From Cylindrodendrum hubeiense (Eukaryota > Ascomycota > Sordariomycetes > Hypocreales > Nectriaceae), in NCBI GenBank assembly GCA_014621425.1, contig JAANBB010000653.1, forward strand, positions 1 to 17,558: a DNA stretch of 17,558 bases, given 5' to 3'. The notes beneath the pieces are model-generated. The model had not been told where the DNA came from, searched no databases, and worked only from the letters and a program-made list of their open reading frames with translations. Positions 10,033 to 17,558 of the stretch are shown here, piece by piece. The translations under genes were made by a program, and so were the position numbers. Each line of letters begins with the position of its first letter. Position 1 is the first letter of the stretch.

Positions 10033-10368
10033 TCAAGCCTTGGGTGCCTTCAGAAGAGTTTCCCGTAGCCTCGGGCTCCTCGATATCCTGGGTTTGACGG
10101 CCATGTTTTCGTCTCGTTCGGATTTGTATGCATCAAAGGTCGAATCGTTCCATGTTCTGGCGCCCAAGAAGTTTGTCATGCGAGTGTCGGGAGCCGTGGT
10201 GTATTTGCCGTGGCCAATTGCCGGGCACTCGCTAACTCTATCAGGGTAAAGGTGAGAATCGGGAAGCTGTAAGACGTGCCATGTCAGCGGGACGTAGTCG
10301 AGTTCGAACTCCCAGGCATCCTCCGTAAACCAACGAGAGAAAGCACGTAAACCGAGCTCTCTGCTCAT
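10033..10368 (-). CDS. Unrecognised ORF of 111 codons, possible relic exon
   Basis: The frame runs from an ATG at 10368 to TGA at 10035-10033 and stays open upstream to about 10410. The peptide is rich in aromatic residues and Asp (WFTEDAWEFELDYVP, then LQLPDSHLYPD, then KYTTAPDTRMTNFLG and RTWNDSTFDAY). Its third codon positions are enriched in C, as in real fungal genes. I do not recognise a domain. No signal peptide or membrane segment is visible. The complementary strand also has an open frame (9920-10249), which weakens the case. It could be a terminal exon of a broken gene; flanking splice sites were not found. Confidence 0.3.
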   Translation of the reverse strand: MSRELGLRAFSRWFTEDAWEFELDYVPLTWHVLQLPDSHLYPDRVSECPAIGHGKYTTAPDTRMTNFLGARTWNDSTFDAYKSERDENMAVKPRISRSPRLRETLLKAPKA

Positions 10369-11130
10369 CAAATGTAGAAACCAGCACGTACGGGAACTGT
10401 CACACCGCACTAGCCTCCGCGGCCTACACAGCCCGCCCTCATCGCATCAGCGTGAACCCCGCGCACGTCAACGACCACCTGGGATGACGTGATGAGGACT
10501 CGCCCGCCACCCCCTGGAAACCAATCTCGGGGCCAAACGTAGGTGAGAGAAAAGAAGCTTTCTGACGGTTTCCTCCCCGGATTCCGCAAGTAGCTGCCTG
10601 TCGCGCGGGGATGCAAGGCACGGCAGCTGCCGCATCGCCCTAGGGCTGACGGACTAGGGGGGTGTGCAGAAGCTGCGCCATGGGATTGGTGGCGGGGTTT
10701 GAGGTTATCGGGACGTCTGGATATGGCTGCGACTACTGCTGACACTACGTACCATGTATTCTGGTGGTGATCTACTATAGCTTAGAGGCTGATATCATTC
10801 AACTTCATACATCGCACTTCCATCATATCGTCTGTTACGTTGGATTGACTCCGTCTCCACGCAACCATCAATTCCGCATCTCGGGCGAAACCACACTGAT
10901 TTACCGAATTGAGCCTCAACAGCCCCCAGCAGACGACACCGGGGCGCATGGTCATAAATATCACCAAGTAGTCATCTGTCGCAGTAACATTTATTCATCG
11001 CCAATGCAAGAATCCGGCAGGGCATTTTTCAGTTTGCACGGATTTGGCTCCTGTCATGCATCCACACAAACCGAGACCGAAACCCCACCGTTTTCGACGG
11101 CCCATTCCATCTGGAAGTCTCAATCTCAGT

Positions 11131-11490
11131 CTAAGTCACAATCTCAGTCCCTTTGCGGCCCTTAGCAGTCATTGCCCAGACAATGCCAATTGCGATCCAA
11201 TTCACATATGCAGTCAAGCTAAGAATGGTATCAAGGAATCTTATGTATTTCAGAAAGAAGAAAGAGAAATAAGTTGCCAACGCCCACAACGCCTCGTCGC
11301 GCACAGCCAAATCAACTGGCACTTTAAAGTACAAAACCCCTTTTCCCCATGGCAGTGGCTCGACTGGTCGTTTTCCTGCCAATTTCAGTTTTTGAGAATA
11401 GCCAGAAAACAGTAGGAGCGCGAAATCTAGTTCTAATCGCATGTTTTTCCACGCCACCCTCAAAGCCAATCTCCAGTTGCCGACCAACAT
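11131..11490 (-). CDS. Unrecognised small ORF with one possible membrane segment
   Basis: A 119-codon frame from ATG at 11490 to TAG at 11131-11133 lies about 330 bp downstream of the sulfotransferase stop on the same strand. It encodes an aromatic-rich FFFLKYIRFLD stretch followed by a hydrophobic segment (LSLTAYVNWIAIGIVWAM) and a basic end (AKGRK). A second frame (11324-11605, minus) overlaps it, and codon choice is not fungal-like. It could be part of the sulfotransferase 3' UTR or a chance frame; I give it only because the hydrophobic segment is clear. Confidence 0.15.
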   Translation of the reverse strand: MLVGNWRLALRVAWKNMRLELDFALLLFSGYSQKLKLAGKRPVEPLPWGKGVLYFKVPVDLAVRDEALWALATYFSFFFLKYIRFLDTILSLTAYVNWIAIGIVWAMTAKGRKGTEIVT

Positions 11491-11820
11491 GCCAAGAGAC
11501 CAGCTCAAGGGCAAGCATTAAGCTTAAGCCGCATAGCTTCAGGCTGCATGCCCTGGTCCTCCGATAATCGCTCATGTCTTCCTTTTGAATGCGAGAGCGA
11601 CACACGACGTATCATACCACTCCAGCCAGGGTGCGTAAATGCACCCCAAACGACGACTCCCCCTGAGCGGGGACTGTCCCGCCAGCTGGATCCCATTGCG
11701 TGTCTTGACTTTTTTTGCTCCACCGGGTTATCGCATCCGATTATCCACACCCTTGCCCTTGTTTGCGGAAGAACGCGCGTATCAATGTACGGATACGTCA
11801 CAGGTGGCCCCGCGGCGAAA

Positions 11821-12731
11821 TTAAATGAAGGCAAGCAGGCGGGCGACAGAATACGCGGAAAGGATGGCGATCAGCAGCATGCAAACGAAGCGGAGAGCAA
11901 CGTTGTACATCTGGTTGCGGTTGCGGCGACGGGAGCGGCTCACAAAGTCGGAGTTGTCGTTGACGTTGGGGAACGAGCAGTCCTTGGGGACGGCGTCGCC
12001 CAGGAACTCGCAGAGAGGCTCCCAGCCGTCCTGGACGCGGTACTCGAGCAGGTTGTCCTTGGGGACGAGGGCGCGGATCTCGGCGTAGTGGCGCTTGAAG
12101 ACATCCTTGCCGGTGGTGGGGAAGCTGCCCTCGAAGAAGGTGTCGAAGAACTTCTTGAGCATGGGGTAGTACATGCCAGCAGCCCAGTCGACGTGGGAGA
12201 GCCATCGCAGCTCGTGGTCGGTGACGCGCCAGTAGACGGTCTTCATGGTGGAAGCGTGCCACGAGTCGACCTCGCGGTTGGTGAGGACGACCTTGGCCTC
12301 GGGGTAGGCCTCGATGAGCTCCTTGGCGAAGGCAATGGCGGGCCAGTCGCAGACGGCCTGGGAGCCTCCGAGGAGCTGGTCCCAGTCCTCACGGGTGAAG
12401 GGCTTGCCCTTCTTGTCGTACTTGGCGGTAAGGGCGTCCATCCACATGAGGGCGTCGGGGGGGTTCTCGATGGAGCAGTTCATCATGTGATAGGTGTCGA
12501 CGTAGCCGAGCTTCTTCATGGCGGCGCGCATGGCTAGCGTAGGGAGGTTAGTCTAGCTCTGAGAGAGCGTTCGCAGCAAAATAAACACTTACAAGCAGTG
12601 CCAGTGCGGCCAACACCCAGGATGAGGACCTTCATGGGCACGGAGCGGGTGCAGTTGCGGCGGTTGATGTCGGTGTCGGCAGTGAAGATGTCGGTCTTCG
12701 GCCGGGGCTTGTAGGAGGCGGAGTAGGCCAT
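11821..12731 (-). CDS. Sulfotransferase-family protein (Sulfotransfer_4), C-terminally membrane-anchored
   Basis: Exon 1 is 12731-12593 and exon 2 is 12533-11821, giving 283 residues. The 59-bp phase-1 intron (12592-12534) starts GTAAGT, has a perfect CTAAC branch point and ends CTAG; splicing restores the phosphosulfate-binding loop GVGRTGTAS (39-47), split at its last residue. Other family landmarks are YHMM (61-64), CDWPA (108-112), VVLTNREVDSW (128-138, the usual 3'-phosphate-binding Arg/Ser region) and VQDGWEPLCEFLG (214-226). A basic RSRRRNR stretch (246-252) precedes a hydrophobic segment at about 257-280 that ends the protein, so it is probably tail-anchored. The fold implies PAPS-dependent sulfate transfer, but fungal members are mostly uncharacterised and often mislabelled as epimerases; the substrate is unknown. 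Codons end mostly in G or C, unlike the DUF7580/C2H2 pair. A 329-codon antisense frame is a by-product of this bias. Confidence 0.9.
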
Positions 12732-12866
12732 TGTGAAGTTGTCGACGGGCGAGGGTAGCACGACGGTGGTTTGTTGAGATTGGGGATGGGGTATCAAGAG
12801 GAAGCAAGAACCAGGCAAGTAAAGTGCAACACAGCTAAGGCGAGGAGCAAGAGGCAGATGGAAGAG

Positions 12867-12911
12867 GTTGATAGAGAAGATGTTGATAGAGAAGATGTTG
12901 ATAGAGAAGAG
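12867..12911. repeat. 15-bp tandem repeat, three copies, in the sulfotransferase leader or promoter
   Basis: GTTGATAGAGAAGAT is repeated at 12867-12881 and 12882-12896, with a third copy at 12897-12911 that differs in the last base. On the strand of the sulfotransferase gene this gives a pyrimidine-rich CT tract about 135-180 bp upstream of its ATG. CT-rich stretches near transcription starts are common in filamentous fungi, so a promoter or 5' UTR role is likely but inferred. Confidence 0.85.
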
Positions 12912-13948
12912 AGGAGGTCCAGGAGAGAGGGATTCGAGGTAGATGTAGAGGCAGGTATATGAATGAAAAGAGCCGAGTAGACGTCATGTCGTCCGGAGTG
13001 GTCTGCACCGCACGCACAAGAGTACTGTACGCGTCCCAGGCCCAGTCTCTCGCAACCCCCGGCGAGGGAGCTCAGAAACGGCGGGAGACTCGTCACGGAT
13101 TAGGACGTCGTCAGAGGCTAGTGCCCATAATTACACTACAGCACTTTACCTTGTCTGCTGCGTCCCTGGTCTCTCGACGGCGCCCTCTACTCAAGGGACA
13201 CCCGCATCCCATCCGCGGCAGCGCACCCCCGGCCCTGCGTTCTCCTGGGGCCAAGCTTTTCGCTTGGCTTCGACGATGTGCTGCTGCGTTGACGGCGCCG
13301 CCAAATGGGAGGCAGTTCGCGGCAGGGGTGCAGATGGATGTTCCCCCACCCACACACACACACGCCTCTAAAGCCACGCCCGCCCCACCGCCCAGCCCCA
13401 TCCCAGCAGCCGGTTCCCCCCCTGTATGGTACCTGAGTCTCCACTGGCTGACAGGGGCCCCTCCGCTGGGTGGCGCGCTGTAACCGTCCCCCGACCAAGC
13501 GGCCGTCCAGTCGTCACACCCGGCCCTGGCGATGGGGCGTGGTACGCACTGCATACGCGGGCAGTTTGCGCCGCAGCATCATGGCAAATCTCCAAGATGC
13601 TAGCTCCATGCTGGATTTGATGCAGCTCAGCCAAGCAGGCGATGGGACGGACGAAGTACGCTCAAGGAGAGATCTCGACGCCTGAACGAGCAGCGGCGAA
13701 TGCAAAGGCAAGCTCGAGCCCGCATGAGCCATGCTTGTCTACGTCCAACGAGCGGTGCTTTGCTTCCGGTTCCAGGTTCCAGGAAGGCATCCTACTCGAC
13801 TAACAATATATGCGACCCTCCACTATTCTGTAACGTCTGATCAACTCCAGATTGCCGTATCCCAGCCAATTCAACGATGCTGACTGCCATTGGTCCTAAG
13901 AGGTCTGGTTGCACTCGGTTGAGTTGAGGACATCACATTCCCTGAGAG
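12912..13948. other. GC-rich stretch without a supportable gene
   Basis: This is probably the upstream region of the sulfotransferase gene followed by unassigned DNA. It contains a CA run (13351-13363) and C-rich patches. A 34-codon plus-strand frame starts at ATG 13580 and is protein-like at its beginning (MANLQDASSMLDLMQ), but it has no partner exon that I can join and no family, so it is not called. Confidence 0.45.
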
Positions 13949-14132
13949 TTAACCAGCCCTCTCAACGTTCCCAAGCCACTTGATCGTCTTGTCGTCTCGT
14001 TGCTGCTCCAGCTGTGCAGTCGTAACCAGGATGATGCGTCCTCTCCAGAAATGGGCGCGGCTGGTTTGGAGATAATCAGCCAAAAAGCCTCCATGTCAAC
14101 CATCCCGGCCTTCAAGCTCACCGTCGCCACAT
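13949..14132 (-). CDS. Candidate 40-residue microprotein with one intron
   Basis: Exon 1 would be 14132-14122 (ATG plus three codons in part) and exon 2 14060-13949, joined by a 61-bp phase-2 intron with GTGAGC donor, CTGAT branch-like motif and CCAG acceptor. The product starts with a very basic, aromatic segment (MWRRRAHFWRGR), continues with IILVTTAQLEQQRDDK and ends TIKWLGNVERAG before TAA. That layout resembles very small mitochondrial or membrane-associated fungal proteins, but I cannot name a family. Upstream sequence is also open in this frame, and another frame across the same DNA (from 14160) is open without splicing, so a frameshifted relic is an alternative. The tiny first exon is the weakest point. 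Confidence 0.3.
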
Positions 14133-14962
14133 AAGTCCCAAATCCAATCCTCTCCACCACTCTCCACCGGCCTCTCGGTCATGATTCCCAAATATCTAGA
14201 TAGACTACGGAGTACCCAACACTCCAATTACATTACTGTACTTCATACATATCTGGATACCCAGCAACCTTCTATTCATTCCATGCAGCCCAAAGTACCC
14301 GCCCCGTTGGCGTTGGGTCCGTCCAAATCCCCACACGTAGGCTGACGCGGCCCCAGCGCTAGATCGCCGTCAACCGCCGCGGATATCGTGGCTTGGAACC
14401 CTCCCTAGCCTTGCCGCGTCCATCACGGCCGAATGCCTTTTGCTGCTTCTGGCCCGGACGTCTCGCGTGGTGGTGAACCAGTCGCACGCCTCAACCCGGC
14501 ACGGTTCTGGCCAAGTCTGTGCTTCTTTATCTCGATATGTGCATTTCATCCACACATCGTCGTCACATCGTTGAATGGATTGTGGTTTTAAATAACTATA
14601 CGTGTATCCATACCCATACATACGTGCGTCATCCACTTTTTGGCTCAGAAGTATCAGCCAGCAATGTCTTATCTGAGACGTCCTAGAAATAACCAAATCA
14701 ACAACCATAACAATCACAAGTAGCGCATGCGGGTGGTCACATCGTTTAAGCAAGCCTTCTTTCGATCCCCCTCACTGGTCATGCACATGTGCGACCGCCT
14801 TTCTTACTTCTCTCACGTCGTCGGCACCGATATCCATGCGGATGTCGGTATTCCGGACCATCGGCCCCTGACTCCACATGTTCCATGGCTAAGACCGATA
14901 ATCCCTTCCCTCCCCCATATTAATCCAGCCACAACCCGCCGCCATGCCTCAAGGACCCCAGG
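14133..14962. other. Stretch without a supportable gene
   Basis: I see no coherent coding frame here. A minus-strand frame at 14370-14753 lacks family features and splice context. The right end (about 14890-14943) has CCCTCCCCC-type pyrimidine stretches and a strong start-codon context at 14944 (GCCGCCATG), which could be a leader for the candidate ORF that follows. Confidence 0.4.
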
Positions 14963-15331
14963 ATGTGTCTTGCCGGACAGACCAGGACACGCACGAACCC
15001 TGGCTTCTCCAACTCCCGATTCCTCCCCTCGGTCCCTGGTTCATCTCTCCGCCGCCAGGGTAGCATTGTGCCTGTATCAACCGAGTCAAGCTCTCCCCTC
15101 GCTCCCGATCTCGAGATGGAATCCTCTGATCATCCGCGTGTGCGTTTGATGAATAGGGTTAGGGAGGATTCATCCACCATTCAGGCGAACTAACCATTGT
15201 CCTGATCCTTGGTCCATCCAGCCGACATGCCCATGCACATCAACCCGCGACAGCCCGCTCATGATATGTCAGACCAGATGGAGTACCGACGACCCTTTCC
15301 TTACGTACGCATGCACGAATTGGGACTTTAG
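14963..15331 (+). CDS. Candidate two-exon ORF of unknown function
   Basis: Exon 1 (14963-15137) and exon 2 (15222-15331) would give 94 residues. The 84-bp phase-1 intron has a GTGTGC donor, a perfect CTAAC (15190-15194) and a CCATCCAG acceptor. The first exon encodes a Ser/Pro-rich, disordered-looking segment (SSLRRQGSIVPVSTESSSP). The second has MPMHINPRQPAHDMSDQMEY and ends RMHELGL. No domain is recognised. An ATG with better context at 14944 opens a different frame of 39 codons that overlaps exon 1, which would act as an upstream ORF. A possible further exon starts at 15512 if a GTACGC donor at 15305 is used, so this may be the 5' part of a longer gene. It rests on splice motifs and composition only. 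Confidence 0.3.
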
Positions 15332-16117
15332 TGTAGATGAGCCGCGGACCACCTGCTCCCACAGCCTATCCGGGTCGAGCTTCACTTGTTTGCTTCTGAC
15401 TGGACTTTACTTTGCACTTGGTTTCACTAACAATGATTGTCATGGGGTCACAATGTACAAGATCTATCTATCTCCCCGTTGTCTTACACTTTTGTGTGTT
15501 TTGATCAAAAGACAACCGGACTCGGAGAGAACATTCCGCGTCTGACAAGCCAAACCCTCGCCCTCCTTGATCTTTTTCGATGTCACAAGAGACAGATGAA
15601 GAGTACGTTATACCCAGTCAATAAGACCAGGGCCCATCTCCTCCAATGGACGTGCAGATTACGCCCCGTCATTTGTGATTCTGATGGGCGTCGAAGAGGC
15701 GGCCCCTGACCAATCCCAGTACTTTTCATCGCCCCTCCAATTATTACTTAGCACGAAGATGTGAATGGTTCAAGACCTTTTGATCTTCAGGAGTAGTAGT
15801 GTGCATCGGGCGTTAACTTCATCCAATCCAACTGGAGAGGGACCGAAGGATGAGTGACATGTAACACTACGTAGTAGCAAGCCACTCGCCGCGTAAACGG
15901 CCGGGAATCACAAACTCTCTCGGACTAGATCTCCACGCCAGTCGGTCTGACATTATTTGCGGCTGACCTTCCATTGACCGTAGGCCTCCGACGGACCGAT
16001 GGCCGCAGCCGATCCGAGCGTGGCTCCTGTGCCATTGCTCAACGACATCCGAGATTGAGATTACGCTGGACGACGCCGGGAATACGCAACTGTCTACGTA
16101 CGCGTACGGCCCTAAGC
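15332..16117. other. Stretch without a confident gene
   Basis: A plus-strand frame at 15437-15709 contains a protein-like part from about 15512 to 15602 (TTGLGENIPRLTSQTLALLD) that could be spliced in phase to the candidate exon ending at 15304, but the branch point is weak. The rest shows no coding signal. Several TACGTA palindromes occur here (15302, 15868, 16095). Confidence 0.35.
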
Positions 16118-16492
16118 ATGCGTCAGCTCAGCCTTACGCACGTCCTGCCTCTGATCCAGCGCCGGCAAAGATGGGATGTGAACGTGGTCAAAGAGGGGCG
16201 CGAGGCGCATCAGATGGCGGGTCGGTATATTCAACGGAACGAGCGGTGGCTGAGTAGCATCTTCGTAGCTCCTGACGTTTCTCGAATACTGTCTAGGATA
16301 GAACTCATGTGCCGAGAGTGGAGGCATGACGAAGAACGATTCGGTACTTGGGAAGAATTAGGCGAGGTTCTCGAGGTTATGCATGAAGAAAAAGGGTTAT
16401 TAGAGATGTGCGTGTGGCTGATGATCTCGAGAGGCGAGTACTCTATGCTGCTAATTACGTACGTACTGCAGTCTGATGCGACTTGCTCGTGA
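16118..16492 (+). CDS. Orphan ORF of 124 codons, helical, Glu/Arg-rich
   Basis: The frame starts at the ATG at 16118 and ends at TGA 16490-16492; upstream it is open to about 15974 but with a different, Arg-rich composition. The product looks helical and charged (QMAGRYIQRNERWLSSIF, then RIELMCREWRHDEERFGTW, then EELGEVLEVMHEEKGLLEM). No signal peptide or known domain is visible. An antisense frame covers part of it. It may be an exon of a larger gene: a GTACGT donor lies at 16459 near its end. It stands alone, between a 12-bp palindrome (16097-16108) and a stem-loop cluster. Confidence 0.3.
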   Translation: MRQLSLTHVLPLIQRRQRWDVNVVKEGREAHQMAGRYIQRNERWLSSIFVAPDVSRILSRIELMCREWRHDEERFGTWEELGEVLEVMHEEKGLLEMCVWLMISRGEYSMLLITYVLQSDATCS

Positions 16493-16505
16493 CAGCTCAT
16501 CTGGA

Positions 16506-16587
16506 GGTTGAGCCGGTGAACTGCTCAACCGTCGTCGTCTCGGCTTGTCGCCCATGGCTTCAAGCCGAGGGGGCGGGCGACCGCCCG
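16506..16587. other. Cluster of three perfect stem-loops
   Basis: Three inverted repeats follow one another. GGTTGAGC (16506-16513) pairs with GCTCAACC (16523-16530). CTCGGCTTG (16539-16547) pairs with CAAGCCGAG (16561-16569). CGGGC (16574-16578) pairs with GCCCG (16583-16587) over a 4-base loop. They begin 14 bp after the orphan ORF. They do not fit a tRNA cloverleaf (no T-arm consensus). A structured RNA, an extruding DNA element or the end of a degraded mobile element are all possible. Confidence 0.5.
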
Positions 16588-17459
16588 AAAAGCCACTCAA
16601 TTCAATCACAAGGCAGGCTTAGATCGTCGAGATAAAATGAGCAGCGGCGTGCGGTGTGAGGGAATGCTACGCAACTGATATTAGGTCTCACGCCACGACA
16701 AGATCGGGGGTCCGCGTTTATCGTCCCGACAATTGAAGGTGGTGTCGTGTTTCGCCCTGTGCTGCACATGATTGGTAGGGGAGGGAGGGATCTTGGGTTT
16801 GGGGGCGGATAACCGTAGCCCAAAGGAGCAGTGCGGATCTTCTCGAATGCGAGACCAAACGCGACGACTGTGGATATCTCCATGCCGGTGCGGTGGAGCT
16901 GCGGTGGGGAGTTGTTTGGCGTCAGTGACGACGCCGCTGTCGCCCGGTCCCCAACTCGCCCTCAGCGCCCTTGGGAAACACGCACTGGAAAAGCCGTCGG
17001 CGGCTGTGACTCTGCGCGTCAGACGCTTAGCTTTCGAGCAGCTTTGCGCCGTGTATTGCATGTCGTGGGATGGAGAAGCACAGATGTCTTGAGGGCATGA
17101 ATCATGGGGTTGCAGAAGGCGCAGAGGCGCGACGGAGGCGCGACGTAAAGGAATTTCGTTTGCCCTACTCGGCGCTCGATTGGATGCCATTGGTCTTGCG
17201 AGTACTATGTACTATGTATTGCATTGCTGCGTGGCCTTTGCTGTTGCACGCCGTGCCGAAGGCGCCGTGCGGCGGATGGGGCCGGCGCCGGATAGCCCCG
17301 TATCAAACTTGATCCTCCAGCGCTGACGGCACGTTTCGTCCCACCAAAGTCCCAATGCCTTCTTTCTAGACTGTCATTCTCGGGGACGCGGACGATTCAA
17401 TCTGACTGGGCCTGCATGTCCCCTTGTTCATCATATTATTGCTTGGAGCTACGTCGATC
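16588..17459. other. GC-rich stretch without a supportable gene
   Basis: Open frames on both strands overlap each other and show no family features or splice structure. The right half is very GC-rich with scattered CGGCG-type runs. It is most easily read as the upstream region of a gene beyond the right edge. Confidence 0.4.
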
Positions 17460-17467
17460 TATAAAAG
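17460..17467 (+). promoter_or_regulatory. Possible TATA box for a gene to the right
   Basis: TATAAAAG matches the TATA consensus and is the clearest such motif near the right edge. No start codon or coding frame follows within the last 90 bp, so the gene it would serve must begin outside the window. A single octamer is weak evidence. Confidence 0.3.
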
Positions 17468-17558
17468 AAGCGTGGCTTGGCCGGAGCTGCTTGGCAGGGC
17501 GGCTGGCTGGAAGTCGGTGCTGTAGCGGCGGCGCTGACGGCACTCGCTGCGTCGGTGC

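Larger units (their letters stand above)
8387..11820. other. Intergenic region with exon-like relics
   Basis: This 3.4-kb stretch between the C2H2 gene and the sulfotransferase gene has no confident complete gene. It holds four pieces that look partly coding (listed separately: 8536-8694, 8947-9150, 10033-10368 and 11131-11490). They lie on different strands and I could not join them. Around 9090-9230 a short motif GGGCACCTCG recurs twice in a GC-rich block, which could be part of a degraded repeat. Terminal inverted repeats or target-site duplications were not found by eye. Confidence 0.4.

Noticed and set aside
10301..10325. tRNA T-arm-like GTTCGAACTC
   Set aside because: The flanking bases do not pair as a T stem, and no acceptor or anticodon arm is present on either strand.
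11100..11155. Short TCTCAATCTCAGTC-like near-repeats
   Set aside because: Only a few imperfect units; ordinary low-complexity DNA.
11548..12537. Plus-strand open frame of 329 codons across the sulfotransferase gene
   Set aside because: It is antisense to a well-supported gene, rich in Gly/Val/Glu/Leu as expected from the complement of G/C-ending codons, and has no domain.
13580..13684. 34-codon plus-strand ORF starting MANLQDASS
   Set aside because: Short, no joinable second exon with an intron of normal size, and no recognised family.
17320..17543. 13-bp direct repeat GCGCTGACGGCAC (17320-17332 and 17531-17543)
   Set aside because: In a window of this size one or two such 13-bp repeats are expected by chance.

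Overview
The window looks like nuclear DNA of a filamentous ascomycete (Pezizomycotina, most likely a Sordariomycete). The reasons are short introns of about 50-66 bp with GTRNGY-type donors and CTRAY-like branch points, a DUF7580 protein, a fungal multi-finger C2H2 protein and a fungal Sulfotransfer_4 enzyme. There are no bacterial operons, Shine-Dalgarno sites, tRNAs, rRNAs or CRISPR arrays. The window is gene-poor: only three genes are well supported in 17.6 kb.

Layout. Positions 1-3049 hold no gene I can support. Positions 3050-3277 are a four-copy minisatellite with a 58-bp unit, lying just 3' of the first gene. Positions 3357-5173 (minus strand, two exons) encode a 587-residue DUF7580 protein. 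Positions 5511-8386 (plus strand, five exons) encode an 882-residue C2H2 zinc-finger protein. These two genes are divergent and share a 337-bp intergenic promoter. Positions 8387-11820 have no confident gene but several exon-like relics. Positions 11821-12731 (minus strand, two exons) encode a 283-residue sulfotransferase-fold protein with a C-terminal membrane segment. Positions 12732-17558 are mostly non-coding or undeciphered. They contain a candidate 40-residue spliced microprotein (13949-14132, minus), a candidate two-exon ORF (14963-15331, plus), an orphan helical ORF (16118-16492, plus), a cluster of three stem-loops, and a TATA box near the right edge that may serve a gene outside the window.

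How the parts may work together. The divergent DUF7580/C2H2 pair is the most interesting unit. One partner combines a short hydrophobic N-terminal helix with a kinase-remnant-like C-terminal domain. The other carries zinc fingers at both ends of a helical core. Shared promoter, relaxed codon usage and neighbouring repeats suggest an accessory module, but joint function is inference. The sulfotransferase has strongly G/C-ending codons and looks like a conserved, well-expressed gene with no obvious link to the pair. Intron and exon boundaries were read by eye from splice motifs and phase and need transcript support.
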